DNA of 58,015 bases, from contig CAKTPV010000013.1 of NCBI GenBank assembly GCA_934591815.1, forward strand, positions 1-58,015, given 5' to 3'. The DNA comes from an uncultured Oscillospiraceae bacterium. Its GTDB lineage: Bacteria; Bacillota; Clostridia; Oscillospirales; Oscillospiraceae. Positions 1 to 7,140 of the stretch are shown here, in pieces (the stretch's first letter is position 1; every line of letters begins with the position of its first letter). The translations under genes and the position numbers were made by a program. Below the pieces are notes generated by a model. It worked only from the letters and a program-made list of their open reading frames with translations. It made no database searches and had not been told where the DNA came from.

Positions 1-80
1 AATTTCAGCGTTTCGCCCACAAGCCGCCCCTCGTTGTATTTGCCGAGGTTGGTAATGTAGGCTTCAAACAGGGATGACAT
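1..80 (-). CDS. Antirestriction protein ArdA-like, N-terminal fragment (runs off window)
   Basis: Only about 26 N-terminal residues are in the window. The reading starts MSSLFEAYITNLGKYNEG, which resembles the opening of clostridial ArdA-type antirestriction proteins (a short beta strand followed by a 'NLGKYNEG' turn). ArdA proteins mimic DNA and protect incoming conjugative DNA from type I restriction. The start at base 80 lies 1 nt past the stop of the upstream DUF7768-like gene, so the two are probably co-transcribed. The identity rests on this short segment and on the mobile-element context. Confidence 0.6.
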   Translation of the reverse strand, partial: MSSLFEAYITNLGKYNEGRLVGETLK

Positions 81-81
81 A

Positions 82-423
82 TCAGCGGCGGCCCTGACGC
101 TTTACGGTCAGGATGCCGTCCAGCGTGGTTGCCGTGATCCCCAGCCGCTGGGCCACAGCCACATCGTTTTTCATGCTTTCCGTGGAGATACTGCCGCACA
201 CCACCAGCACATGAGAGCGGCGGAGCAGGTCACGGCCCATGTCGATGCCGCTCTTGTGCTCCTCGGGAACGGCGTCGTTCAGGAAAAGGGGCTGATAGAG
301 CGTGGGGCAGATGGGCGAAAAGCCCGCCTCATAGACAGCGCGGCAATACTTGGCGGCCTGCTCCGTCGCCTCGCAGGGATCGCCGCTCCACGCGGCGGTG
401 ATATACGCAAGGGGTCGTTTCAT
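82..423 (-). CDS. DUF7768/DUF4406-like protein of a mobile element
   Basis: A 113-residue protein starting MKRPLAYITAAWSG. The frame stays open further upstream, but this ATG is preceded by a GGAGG site about 9 nt away, so I place the start here. The N-terminal 'YITAAWSGDP' and the later 'HVLVVCGSISTESMKNDVAVAQRLG' pattern look like the nucleoside 2-deoxyribosyltransferase-like fold of DUF4406/DUF7768 proteins, common cargo in clostridial conjugative elements next to ArdA and ParB. The biochemical role is unknown. It sits 1 nt upstream of the ArdA fragment and is transcribed away from the ParB gene. Confidence 0.6.
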   Translation of the reverse strand: MKRPLAYITAAWSGDPCEATEQAAKYCRAVYEAGFSPICPTLYQPLFLNDAVPEEHKSGIDMGRDLLRRSHVLVVCGSISTESMKNDVAVAQRLGITATTLDGILTVKRQGRR

Positions 424-683
424 TGTGAAAACCTCCGTTTTTATATAATGTAGTGGGTCAACCTTTTTCCCCCGCCCTTTTCCAATCTTGGAAAAGGGGG
501 CGGCTCTGGAGGATATACCCCCGCCGCTTGCCGGAGAAAAAGCACAGCCGGGGCAGGCGGTCAAGGGCAAGGCCGCCGCACACGGCGGGGCGAAGCCCCC
601 TTGACAGCCCGCTCCCGCCTGTGCTCGATTACGGGCGGCGACGGGGGATATAACCCAAAGAGCCTGTCCTATCGGGACAGCAA
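424..683. other. Intergenic region of the mobile element with hairpins
   Basis: No convincing gene here. It contains a strong inverted repeat at 475-496 (CTTTTCCAA, then TC, then TTGGAAAAG) and several GC-rich short palindromes up to about 640. It lies between the 3' end of the ParB-like gene and the start of the DUF7768-like gene, so it presumably carries that gene's promoter, although no good -35/-10 pair could be fixed. Confidence 0.4.
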
Positions 684-712
684 AAAGCCTCTGGTCATGG
701 TGGCCAGAGGTC
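684..712 (-). terminator. Rho-independent terminator of the ParB-like gene
   Basis: On the minus strand a stem of CCTCTGG and CCAGAGG is followed by a CTTTTTGC tract. It lies directly after the stop codon of the ParB-like gene (base 714). Confidence 0.75.
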
Positions 713-713
713 G

Positions 714-2087
714 TTACTTCTCCATATCCATTTTCTTGTCGGGCTTGGCAAGCTCGGGCGGCTGCCGCTCTTTCCAGTCCTCCAGCAGCGTCATGATCTG
801 GTCTTTCATCTGCCGGGGCGTGGCCTCCTTACCAAAAAACTTTTCCAGTTCAGCGCCAGTAATGATCACGTCACGATCCTCCTTTTTCTTTTCTTCACAC
901 AAAATACCGTCGATCACGTCCGGGGAGAGCTTGTTTTCCTTGTCCAGCTCACGGAGCCGCTTTGCCTGACCCTTGGAGGGCGAAGCCTGCTGGCCCTCAA
1001 TGGACACGGCGATATACTTCTGGTGCTTGGGGCGCACACGGGAAATTTCCACAGCCGGGGTGAAAGACAGCTTTCCGTCATCCATCGTCTGCTTCAATTC
1101 CGGCACAAGATCATTGAGCCAGATATACCGCTGCACGGTTTTCACGCTCATGCCGTTGCGCTGGCCCACGCTTTCAAGAGAGAGCTTTCCGGCCTCGGCG
1201 CTGTCGCCGCGCGCCCCCTGATGCTTGATGGCCTCATACTGCATTTTCAGGGACATAGCCTTTTCGCTGGGCAAAATCGTTTCACGCTGACGGAGGTTGT
1301 CATCCGTCATAGCGAGAATGGCCTCGTCATCCGTCATATTGCGGACGATACAGGGCATATTGCGATACCCGGCAAGCTGGCTGGCCATCTGGCGGCGGTG
1401 GCCCGCGATGATCTCATAGCCGCCGCCCTCACGGGGACGCACCAGCGCGGGCTGGTTGACACCGCCGTTGCGGACGCTCTCCACCAAAGATTTCATTTCC
1501 GCATCGTCACGGACACCGAAAGGATGATCCTTGAACGGATGCAGGTCGGAAAGGTCAAGATAGACGATTTCCTCTTTTTCGCCTCTGGTAGCGTCACGGG
1601 GCGTAGGCGGCACTTCCGGGGCCGGGGGCGCTGCCTTTTCTTCGGGGGCCGCATGGGTCTTGCCAGCCTTGGGCGGCTTGGTCTGCTCCGGGGCCACTTT
1701 TTCCGCCTTGGACGGGCGGCCACGGCGGGGCTTTTCCGCCTGTGCCTCTTTCTTGGCCCCCGGCTCGGTAGGCGCAGCTTTTTCGGATTTTGCGGGGCGG
1801 CCCCGTTTGGGCTTGGGCTTCTCCGGCTCCGGCATGGGCTTTTCCCATTCCTGCTTGCTGTACTCGGTGACGGAAACGGGCGGGGCCTCCGGCTCCTTTG
1901 GGGTGTCCGGCGGAGCGTCCCTTTCCGGCGCGGGACGCACAGCGGAAAGGTCAATCACCTTTGCGGACGGAGCGGGGCTGCCGCCCACATCAGGGATCTC
2001 GACCTGCTCCATTTCCGGGGCCTTTCCCGACATTTCAGGCGGGGCCTGTTCCTCCGTGGTAGGGGGATGCTTGTTTTCTTCTGCCAT
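714..2087 (-). CDS. ParB/RepB/Spo0J family partition-like protein with AT-hook N-terminus
   Basis: 457 residues, start supported by GAGGAGG upstream. The first ~165 residues are Pro/Lys/Ala/Glu-rich and hold two AT-hook-like motifs (KRGRPAK and RRGRPSK). From about residue 175 there is a ParB N-terminal domain: 'LHPFKDHPF', 'LVESVRNGGVNQPALVRP', 'YEIIAGHRR', 'DDNLRQR'. A helix-turn-helix follows ('GMSVKTVQRYIWL'). ParB-like proteins bind centromere-like sites and aid partition, or regulate genes, in conjugative elements; no ParA partner is in the window. It is the outermost gene of this element, transcribed inward. The upstream DNA carries a large nested inverted repeat that could be its binding site. 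Confidence 0.85.
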   Translation of the reverse strand: MAEENKHPPTTEEQAPPEMSGKAPEMEQVEIPDVGGSPAPSAKVIDLSAVRPAPERDAPPDTPKEPEAPPVSVTEYSKQEWEKPMPEPEKPKPKRGRPAKSEKAAPTEPGAKKEAQAEKPRRGRPSKAEKVAPEQTKPPKAGKTHAAPEEKAAPPAPEVPPTPRDATRGEKEEIVYLDLSDLHPFKDHPFGVRDDAEMKSLVESVRNGGVNQPALVRPREGGGYEIIAGHRRQMASQLAGYRNMPCIVRNMTDDEAILAMTDDNLRQRETILPSEKAMSLKMQYEAIKHQGARGDSAEAGKLSLESVGQRNGMSVKTVQRYIWLNDLVPELKQTMDDGKLSFTPAVEISRVRPKHQKYIAVSIEGQQASPSKGQAKRLRELDKENKLSPDVIDGILCEEKKKEDRDVIITGAELEKFFGKEATPRQMKDQIMTLLEDWKERQPPELAKPDKKMDMEK

Positions 2088-2144
2088 GACACGAATAACC
2101 TCCTCAACAAGAATTTAGGCCACGCCGCACGGCTGGCCCATATC

Positions 2145-2254
2145 GGCACACAGAGAAAACGCTGTCTGCATACAAAAACACCGCCTATGTCCTATTAGGC
2201 GGTGCATTGTGTAAGGCTTGGCAGCTCATTTTCAGTTGTTTTTCTCTGTGTGCC
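2145..2254. repeat. 110-bp nested inverted repeat upstream of the ParB-like gene
   Basis: A perfect 15-bp inverted repeat, GGCACACAGAGAAAA at 2145-2159 and its complement at 2240-2254, encloses a second hairpin at 2179-2204. It lies between the ParB-like gene and the point where SLH-protein coding sequence begins. It could be a ParB-binding centromere site, an end or attachment structure of the element, or a structured RNA; the sequence alone does not decide. Confidence 0.65.
2174..2204 (-). terminator. Intrinsic terminator facing into the ParB-like gene
   Basis: A 9-bp stem CACCGCCTA/TAGGCGGTG (2179-2187 and 2196-2204) is followed on the minus strand by GTTTTTG. It would stop transcription entering the element from the SLH side, or act as a leader attenuator if the ParB promoter lies beyond 2204. 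Confidence 0.6.
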
Positions 2255-2265
2255 CTTGTCAAGCG

Positions 2266-3651
2266 ATGTTTCCCATGGCAAAAGATGCAGGCTCCTACAC
2301 TGTTTACTATAAGGTCGAGGGTAGCGAGGGCTACAACGACATAGCAGAGCAGTCGATCCAGGTAAGGATTGAAAGAGCTCAGCTCAGCGGCACGCCCTCC
2401 TTCACAAAGGTGACCGAGGCAGGCAAGACCTTGGAGGATGTGACCTTGACGAAGCCTAAGGACTGGCCTGAGGGTACCTTTGAATGGGGCGACGGTGCGA
2501 CGGAAACGAGTCAAGATACGCAGATCGTACAGGGGCAGGCATATTCGTGGTATTACAGAGCGGCAAACCATTTCGCAACGGGCAAGATCGTGCCGTGGGC
2601 GAATCCGTCCTCCTCCGGCAGCAGTTCCGGCGGCTCCGGCAGCTACGACAGCAACCCGATCATCAAGACGGAGACGAAGAATAACGCCGACGGCTCCACC
2701 ACCAAGACCGAGACCCGCAAAGACGGCTCCGTGACCGCGACCACCACCGGCAAGGACGGCTCCGTTTCCAAGACGGAGACGAAGAAAGACGGCAGTTCCG
2801 TCACCGAGAACAAGGCCGCCGACGGCTCCACCGGCACGGTGAAAACCGACAAGAACGGCCAGACCGAGGCGAAAACCGCCTTGAGCAACAAGGCCATTGA
2901 GGACGCGAAGAAGAACGGCGAGGCGGTGAAGGCCCCTGTGGAGGTCGAGGCTTCCCGCAACAGCAGCACCGCGCCCACCGTCAAGGTAGAGCTGCCCGGA
3001 AACGCGGGCAAAACCGAGGTGGAGATCCCCGTTTCCAACGCAACCGCCGGCACCGTGGCGGTCCTCGTCCATCCCGACGGCACGGAGGAGATTTTGAAGG
3101 CTTCCGTTCCCACCGAGAACGGCATCCGCCTCACCGTGGACGGCAGCGCGACGGTGAAGATCGTTGACAACTCCAAGGATTTCATTGACACCCGGAACCA
3201 CTGGGCGAGGGAGGAGATCGACTTCGTCAGCGCCCGCGAGCTGGTCAACGGCATGAGCGATACGATCTACGCGCCCAACGCCTCCGCCACCCGCGCGCAG
3301 CTGTGGACGATCCTGGCCCGGCAGAACGACGCAGATCTGAGCGGTGGCGCCAACTGGTACGAAAAGGCGCAGCTGTGGTCCAAGGATAAGGGTATTTCCG
3401 ACGGCACGAACCCCGGCGCCACCATCACCCGCGCCCAAATGGTCACCATGCTGTGGCGCACCATGGGTCAGCCCGCCGCAACGGATAAGGTCAGCTTTGC
3501 TGATGTTCCCGCCGACAGCTACTACGCGCAGGCCGTGGCCTGGGCCGTGGAAGGCGGAATCACCCAGGGCGTGGGCGGCGACCGGTTCGACCCCAACGCC
3601 ACCTGCACGAGAGCGCAGATCGCTGCGTTCCTGGCACGCTCCATGAAGTAA
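2266..3651 (+). pseudogene. S-layer homology (SLH) domain protein, 5'-truncated remnant
   Basis: An open frame of about 461 codons that begins abruptly inside what looks like a repeated Ig-like (MBG-type) domain ('AKDAGSYTVYYKVEG'). There is no signal peptide and no recognisable ribosome binding site. Next come a Ser/Gly linker, a Thr/Lys/Asp-rich repeat ('KTETKKDGS'-like units), a beta-rich segment, and three SLH motifs near the C-terminus (segments starting 'FIDTRNHWAREEIDFV', 'ANWYEKAQLWSKDKGI', 'SFADVPADSYYAQAV'). SLH repeats anchor exported proteins to pyruvylated wall polymers. The missing export signal and the adjoining mobile-element DNA suggest that integration or a deletion removed the 5' part. 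A short expressed cytoplasmic product cannot be excluded. Confidence 0.75.
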
Positions 3652-3659
3652 TGCGAAAA

Positions 3660-3701
3660 AACACAGCCCCGGTACCTTTCACAGGGAACCGGGGCTGTTT
3701 G
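3660..3701 (+). terminator. Terminator of the SLH-protein gene
   Basis: Inverted repeat ACAGCCCCGGT ... ACCGGGGCTGT followed by TTT, right after the SLH stop codon. Confidence 0.75.
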
Positions 3702-3761
3702 GCGTGAGATGCTGTTTCTGCTTTTGCGCCGCTGGATCAATGATGCCCACCCGACCTCAGA

Positions 3762-3848
3762 AAACGGCAGGTTAGCCGCTTTTGCAAGCGGCCGTCCGGC
3801 GTTTCAGCAGCACGCAAAGCACGCCGAGGGTAATGATACCACCCCTCG
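3762..3848 (+). repeat. Dispersed element-associated repeat, copy 1
   Basis: Contains the core CCGAGGGTAATGATACCACC (3824-3843), preceded by a segment (GTCCGGCGTTTC...) that aligns with the reverse complement of about 53983-54064 in the second mobile region. Related cores lie at 4087-4110 and 53821-53844. Confidence 0.6.
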
Positions 3849-4086
3849 TCTCGCACATTCGGAAAGCACTGAGCGCAGGGTGTACAAGCCGCAACTTCGG
3901 CAGAAGCGAAAAAGATCACGCAGCCCAGCGGGGCCGCGACGCCTCGGGACAGCGACGCGCATAAGCGCATCGCTGTTCCGAAGGCTTTCTGCTTTCTTCA
4001 GGAGCGCATCTGACTGAGACCCAAAAGCGGCAAAGTTTGCCGTTCTACCCCCTGGCCACGCAGGGTTTCCGAAACGTGTGAAACGC

Positions 4087-4110
4087 TCCGAGGGTAGTGA
4101 TAGCGCCCCC
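4087..4110 (+). repeat. Dispersed element-associated repeat, copy 2 (core)
   Basis: TCCGAGGGTAGTGATAGCGC plus a C-run. It has the same core as the copy at 3824-3845, and the bases before it (GTTTCCGAAACG) are weakly similar to the flank of that copy. Confidence 0.5.
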
Positions 4111-4626
4111 ATCCAAAACGTCCCTGTTTCGGCGTGTGAGCCCTTGTGTGCGATTTTTCGCAGAGAGCCGAGTGTGTACCCGCTTTCACTCGTGAAAGCG
4201 AACGTGGGCCATTTGTGAGAGAAATTGAAAAACACGATGAAAAGCGGTTTGGAACAGCGTTATAGCGGTAACTTTTTGGCGATATTTGCGGGAACGGTTT
4301 TGGACGAAAAGTCGAACTTGTTAAGCCGGATTTTTGGGTAAAGAAGACCGTTCGATAAAAGCACAAGATAAAGGGCCGCAGTCGCTTATGCGTGCGGCCC
4401 GGCCACAAAGCCCCGCAGTGCGGGGCTTTCCGAGGTTTTGAAACCGCAGTCTAAGGTGCACCTTGAAAGGTGTTTTCGCAGTCTTGAGTGAACGTGAGGG
4501 GCATCAGACCCCAGCAACAGCGGACTTTTCAAGGTGGACGCTCCGCAGTCAAGCAGCAAAACCGCCGTTTTCAATCACCCAAAAAAGTGATTTCCAAGTA
4601 AGATCAATTTTCGGTACAGATCGTGC

Positions 4627-4800
4627 ATATTTTGCGCCGCTGTAGTCAATAAAAAGAGCTGCTCAGCCGTTCGAAAATCGCACCGCTGAAACCAAAGAGA
4701 ACGCCCCCGGTAATGCAGAATTTGCGTTGCTAAAACCAAAGAGGACGCCCTCGGCAGCGCAGAAATTGCGCCGCAATAGGCAAAGATAGGGCAGCGTGGC
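4627..4800. repeat. Degenerate ~44-bp tandem repeat upstream of int
   Basis: About four imperfect units. The clearest are 4674-4718 and 4719-4762, sharing AAACCAAAGAG and ACGCCC with a TTGCG(C/T)(C/T)GCT start; flanking units at ~4629 and ~4763 are more diverged. Its place 100-270 bp before the integrase suggests arm-type binding sites for integrase or excisionase, but this is inference. Confidence 0.5.
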
Positions 4801-4901
4801 TCCGAGGGGCGATTGATAACTTTCTGATAACTGTTCCGGTTTTCGATAGCTTTCCTCTGCTGTTTACGGTATGGTTTGCCGTTACAAAGGAGGTCGATAC
4901 C

Positions 4902-6053
4902 ATGCCGAAAAGACGAGCAAACGGCGAGGGGAACATCCGAAAACGAAAAGACGGACGTTGGGAGGAGCGGTACACAGTCGGCCACGATCCGGAAACAGGC
5001 AAAGCCATCATCAAAAATGTCCTCGGTAAGACACAGACAGAAGTCAAGGAGAAGTTGAAGAAAGCCATCGAGGAAAATGTCGGCATCGACTACGGCAAGG
5101 CAAAAACCTACACAGTGGGGAGTTGGTTGGAGGTCTGGATAGAGAACTACGCGAAAGTAAAACTCAGACCGTCCACGTTCAAGACCAGCCAAGGTTTTCT
5201 GAAAAACCACATCAAGCCGCAAATTGGCAGCATTTCGCTGGCAGACCTGACTTCTCTGGACTTACAGCGGTTCTACAAGCACCTGCTGGACGGTGGCCGG
5301 GTAGACCGCGTCGAGGCCAAGAAAAAGCCGAAAGGTTTGGCACCGAAAACCGTGCGAAACATCCATCAGATGATCGGTTCGGCGTACAATCTCGCCATGG
5401 AGCAGAAGTTGGTAACCCGCAATCCGACACAGGGCTGTGCCTTGCCGAAGGTAGAGCACAAGGAGATGAAAACCCTGACCGCCGACCAGCTCAGCGCCTT
5501 CTTCCAGGAGGCCAGAGACAGCGGTGTGTACGAACTCTACTACCTCGACCTCGCTACCGGACTTCGGCGGGGCGAACTGCTGGGTCTAAAGTGGACGGAC
5601 ATCGACCTCGACCGTGGTGTGCTGAAAATCCAACGGGCCATCTCGCGGCAGAATGGCAAAGTAGTCGAAGCACCGCTGAAAACGAAAAACGCCTACCGCA
5701 CCCTGCCACTGTCGGCAGACGCGATAAGTGTTCTGATGCATCAAAGGAGAAAAACGGGTAGCAGCGAATGGGTATTCCCGTCCCCCACCGGAGGCCCCAT
5801 GTCGCCAGACAGCGTGCTACACATGCTCCAGCGGGTTCTGAAACGGGCTGGGCTGCCCCGCATCCGCTTCCATGACCTGCGTCACACCTTCGCGACCATG
5901 GCGCTCCAGAACGGCGTGGACGTGAAAACGGTGTCCTCCATGCTGGGCCACTACTCGGCGGGGTTCACGCTGGACACCTACGCCCACGTCACCACCGACG
6001 CGCAGCTCAAGGCGGCGCAAACGATGGGGAACATCCTCTCCTGTGCCGTCTGA
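4902..6053 (+). CDS. Tyrosine-type site-specific integrase
   Basis: 383 residues with an AAGGAGG site 8 nt before the ATG. An N-terminal AP2-like arm-binding domain (residues ~1-55, 'GEGNIRKRKDGRWEERYTVG') and a SAM-like core-binding domain (~65-175) precede the catalytic domain (~190-375). Catalytic residues visible are Arg222 (ATGLRRGE), His324 and Arg327 (HDLRH), His350 (LGHYS) and Tyr360 (DTYAH), all intact. This is the Tn916/phage-type integrase architecture. The gene ends 118 bp from the 3' end of a tRNA-Arg gene, the classical arrangement when a tRNA 3' end serves as attB. The partner end of the element is not visible in the window. Confidence 0.93.
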   Translation: MPKRRANGEGNIRKRKDGRWEERYTVGHDPETGKAIIKNVLGKTQTEVKEKLKKAIEENVGIDYGKAKTYTVGSWLEVWIENYAKVKLRPSTFKTSQGFLKNHIKPQIGSISLADLTSLDLQRFYKHLLDGGRVDRVEAKKKPKGLAPKTVRNIHQMIGSAYNLAMEQKLVTRNPTQGCALPKVEHKEMKTLTADQLSAFFQEARDSGVYELYYLDLATGLRRGELLGLKWTDIDLDRGVLKIQRAISRQNGKVVEAPLKTKNAYRTLPLSADAISVLMHQRRKTGSSEWVFPSPTGGPMSPDSVLHMLQRVLKRAGLPRIRFHDLRHTFATMALQNGVDVKTVSSMLGHYSAGFTLDTYAHVTTDAQLKAAQTMGNILSCAV

Positions 6054-6135
6054 TGCTTTCCGCTACCCGCTCCCGTTGGGGTCAGCGTTTGGGTCAGGAA
6101 AAAGCAGCGTCCGAAAATAGCAACTTACGAAAAGC

Positions 6136-6171
6136 AAAAGTCCTCGAAATCAGACGATTTCGAGGACTTTT
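6136..6171 (-). terminator. Bidirectional terminator between int and tRNA-Arg
   Basis: Inverted repeat AAAAGTCCTCGAAAT ... ATTTCGAGGACTTTT with T-runs both ways; it ends the tRNA transcript and possibly the int transcript. Confidence 0.8.
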
Positions 6172-6247
6172 GGTACGCCGTGAGGGATTCGAACCCCCGG
6201 CCTTCTGGTCCGTAGCCAGACGCTCTATCCAGCTGAGCTAACGGCGC
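6171..6247 (-). tRNA. tRNA-Arg (anticodon ACG)
   Basis: Read on the minus strand, the acceptor stem GCGCCGT pairs with ACGGCGT (G-U at position 1-72). The D arm is GCTC...GAGC, the anticodon arm TCTGG-CTACGGA-CCAGA gives anticodon ACG, and the T arm has GGTTCGAAT. The 3' CCA is encoded. It reads CGN codons (A34 normally becomes inosine). The integrase gene abuts its 3' side, making this a likely integration site. Confidence 0.95.
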
Positions 6248-6269
6248 ATGTCTCATCGACAGCTTGATT

Positions 6270-6298
6270 ATAATAGCACAGTTCAAAAAAAAAAGCAA
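6270..6298 (-). promoter_or_regulatory. Probable sigma-A promoter of tRNA-Arg
   Basis: Minus strand TTGCTT (6293-6298), 17-bp spacer, TATTAT (6270-6275), about 20 bp upstream of the mature tRNA. Confidence 0.55.
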
Positions 6299-6386
6299 GA
6301 GGAATTTTTCAAAATTCCCAATTTTTTTCGCAGCGTCTCACAGCACCCTCCCCCTGCCCTGTCAAGCACCGCCGGGAGCAGCGCAC

Positions 6387-6424
6387 AAAAGTCCCGCGAG
6401 CCGTTGGCTCGCGGGACTTTCCCT
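6387..6424 (-). terminator. Terminator of the P-II gene
   Basis: AAAGTCCCGCGAGCC/GGCTCGCGGGACTTT hairpin with an A/T-run on either side, just after the P-II stop codon. Confidence 0.8.
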
Positions 6425-6428
6425 TGTT

Positions 6429-7127
6429 TCAGCTCTCCCGGTTATACAGACCCGCCACATCGTCCAGCTTCACGGAGAACACCACGGACTGCGCCTCGGA
6501 CTGGGCGCCCGCCTTCTCCATGATAGCCTGCATGATGGCTGCCCGCTTGTCCGCCGACGTCACCAGCAGGATCATCTCCCGCTCCTCTGTGATGGCCAGG
6601 CCGAAGAACTTATTGGCATTGTCGGCATCGGTGGCGCGGGTGTGCAGCACCGTGCCGCCCTGCGCGCCGGCGGCAGAGGCCGCCTCCATCACCATATCGG
6701 AATAACCGCCGTTGGCAATGGCGATCACCAGCTCGTACCCGGATTCATGCATCAGTTCTTCCTCCTTTACAGTCAGATCCGGCTGGGCGTCCGTGCCGCC
6801 GGAGATCAGATAGTTCATGGCGGACTGACCGCCCACGCTGCTCAGATGCAGGCATACGGCGATACCGCTGCCGGGCCGGTCGATGTGCATGGTGTCCACC
6901 AGCTCCCGCATCAGCACGTCCTTCACCTGCGGCGTCACCACGGAGAACAGCACGGTTTTCTCCGTGGCCTCCAGACCCAGATAGCTGAGCATATCGTCGC
7001 TGGCGGTGCCGCGCCCCAGCGCCGAGAATACCACCGGCGCACCGAACGCCCGGTAGAAATCCAGAAAATGCTTGCTGCCCATCACCCGGTTGGTGATGGT
7101 GATGATGTAATACAATCTGCTGCTCAT
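6429..7127 (-). CDS. Tandem P-II (GlnB-like) regulatory protein
   Basis: 232 residues, about twice the length of a normal P-II protein. It reads as two P-II-like halves: residues ~1-110 ('LYYIITITNRVMG' ... 'MHIDRPGSGIAVCLHLS') and ~129-225 ('YELVIAIANGGYSDMVMEAA' ... 'GGTVLHTRATD' ... 'EREMILLVTSADKRAAIMQAI'). P-II proteins bind ATP/ADP/2-oxoglutarate and control transporters or enzymes. The ATG follows a GGAGGTGACGGT site. The gene starts 13 nt after the DUF1538 gene, so the two form an operon, and the obvious inference is that it gates that membrane protein. The canonical T-loop uridylylation tyrosine is not obvious. Confidence 0.75.
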   Translation of the reverse strand: MSSRLYYIITITNRVMGSKHFLDFYRAFGAPVVFSALGRGTASDDMLSYLGLEATEKTVLFSVVTPQVKDVLMRELVDTMHIDRPGSGIAVCLHLSSVGGQSAMNYLISGGTDAQPDLTVKEEELMHESGYELVIAIANGGYSDMVMEAASAAGAQGGTVLHTRATDADNANKFFGLAITEEREMILLVTSADKRAAIMQAIMEKAGAQSEAQSVVFSVKLDDVAGLYNRES

Positions 7128-7140
7128 ACCGTCACCTCCG

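Larger units (their letters stand above)
3702..4901. other. 1.2-kb non-coding, repeat-rich region upstream of the integrase
   Basis: No ORF here looks like a gene. It holds two copies of a dispersed repeat (3762-3848 and 4087-4110), a hairpin at 4373-4400 (GGGCCGC/GCGGCCC), an 11-bp palindromic hairpin at 4407-4429, the palindrome AAGGTGCACCTT at 4453-4464, several CGCAGTC repeats (4445-4553), a short hairpin around 4574-4593 and a degenerate 44-bp tandem repeat (4627-4800). The make-up fits the end of an integrative element: recombination arm sites, insulation and regulation of int. Confidence 0.6.

Noticed and set aside
1023..2198. A 391-codon plus-strand frame opposite the ParB-like gene
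   Set aside because: Compositional shadow of a GC-rich gene. It has no ribosome binding site and no recognisable motif.
4373..4429. Small RNA gene between the SLH remnant and int
   Set aside because: Strong hairpins exist, but no promoter could be paired with them and they do not resemble a known RNA. Left as part of the repeat-rich region.
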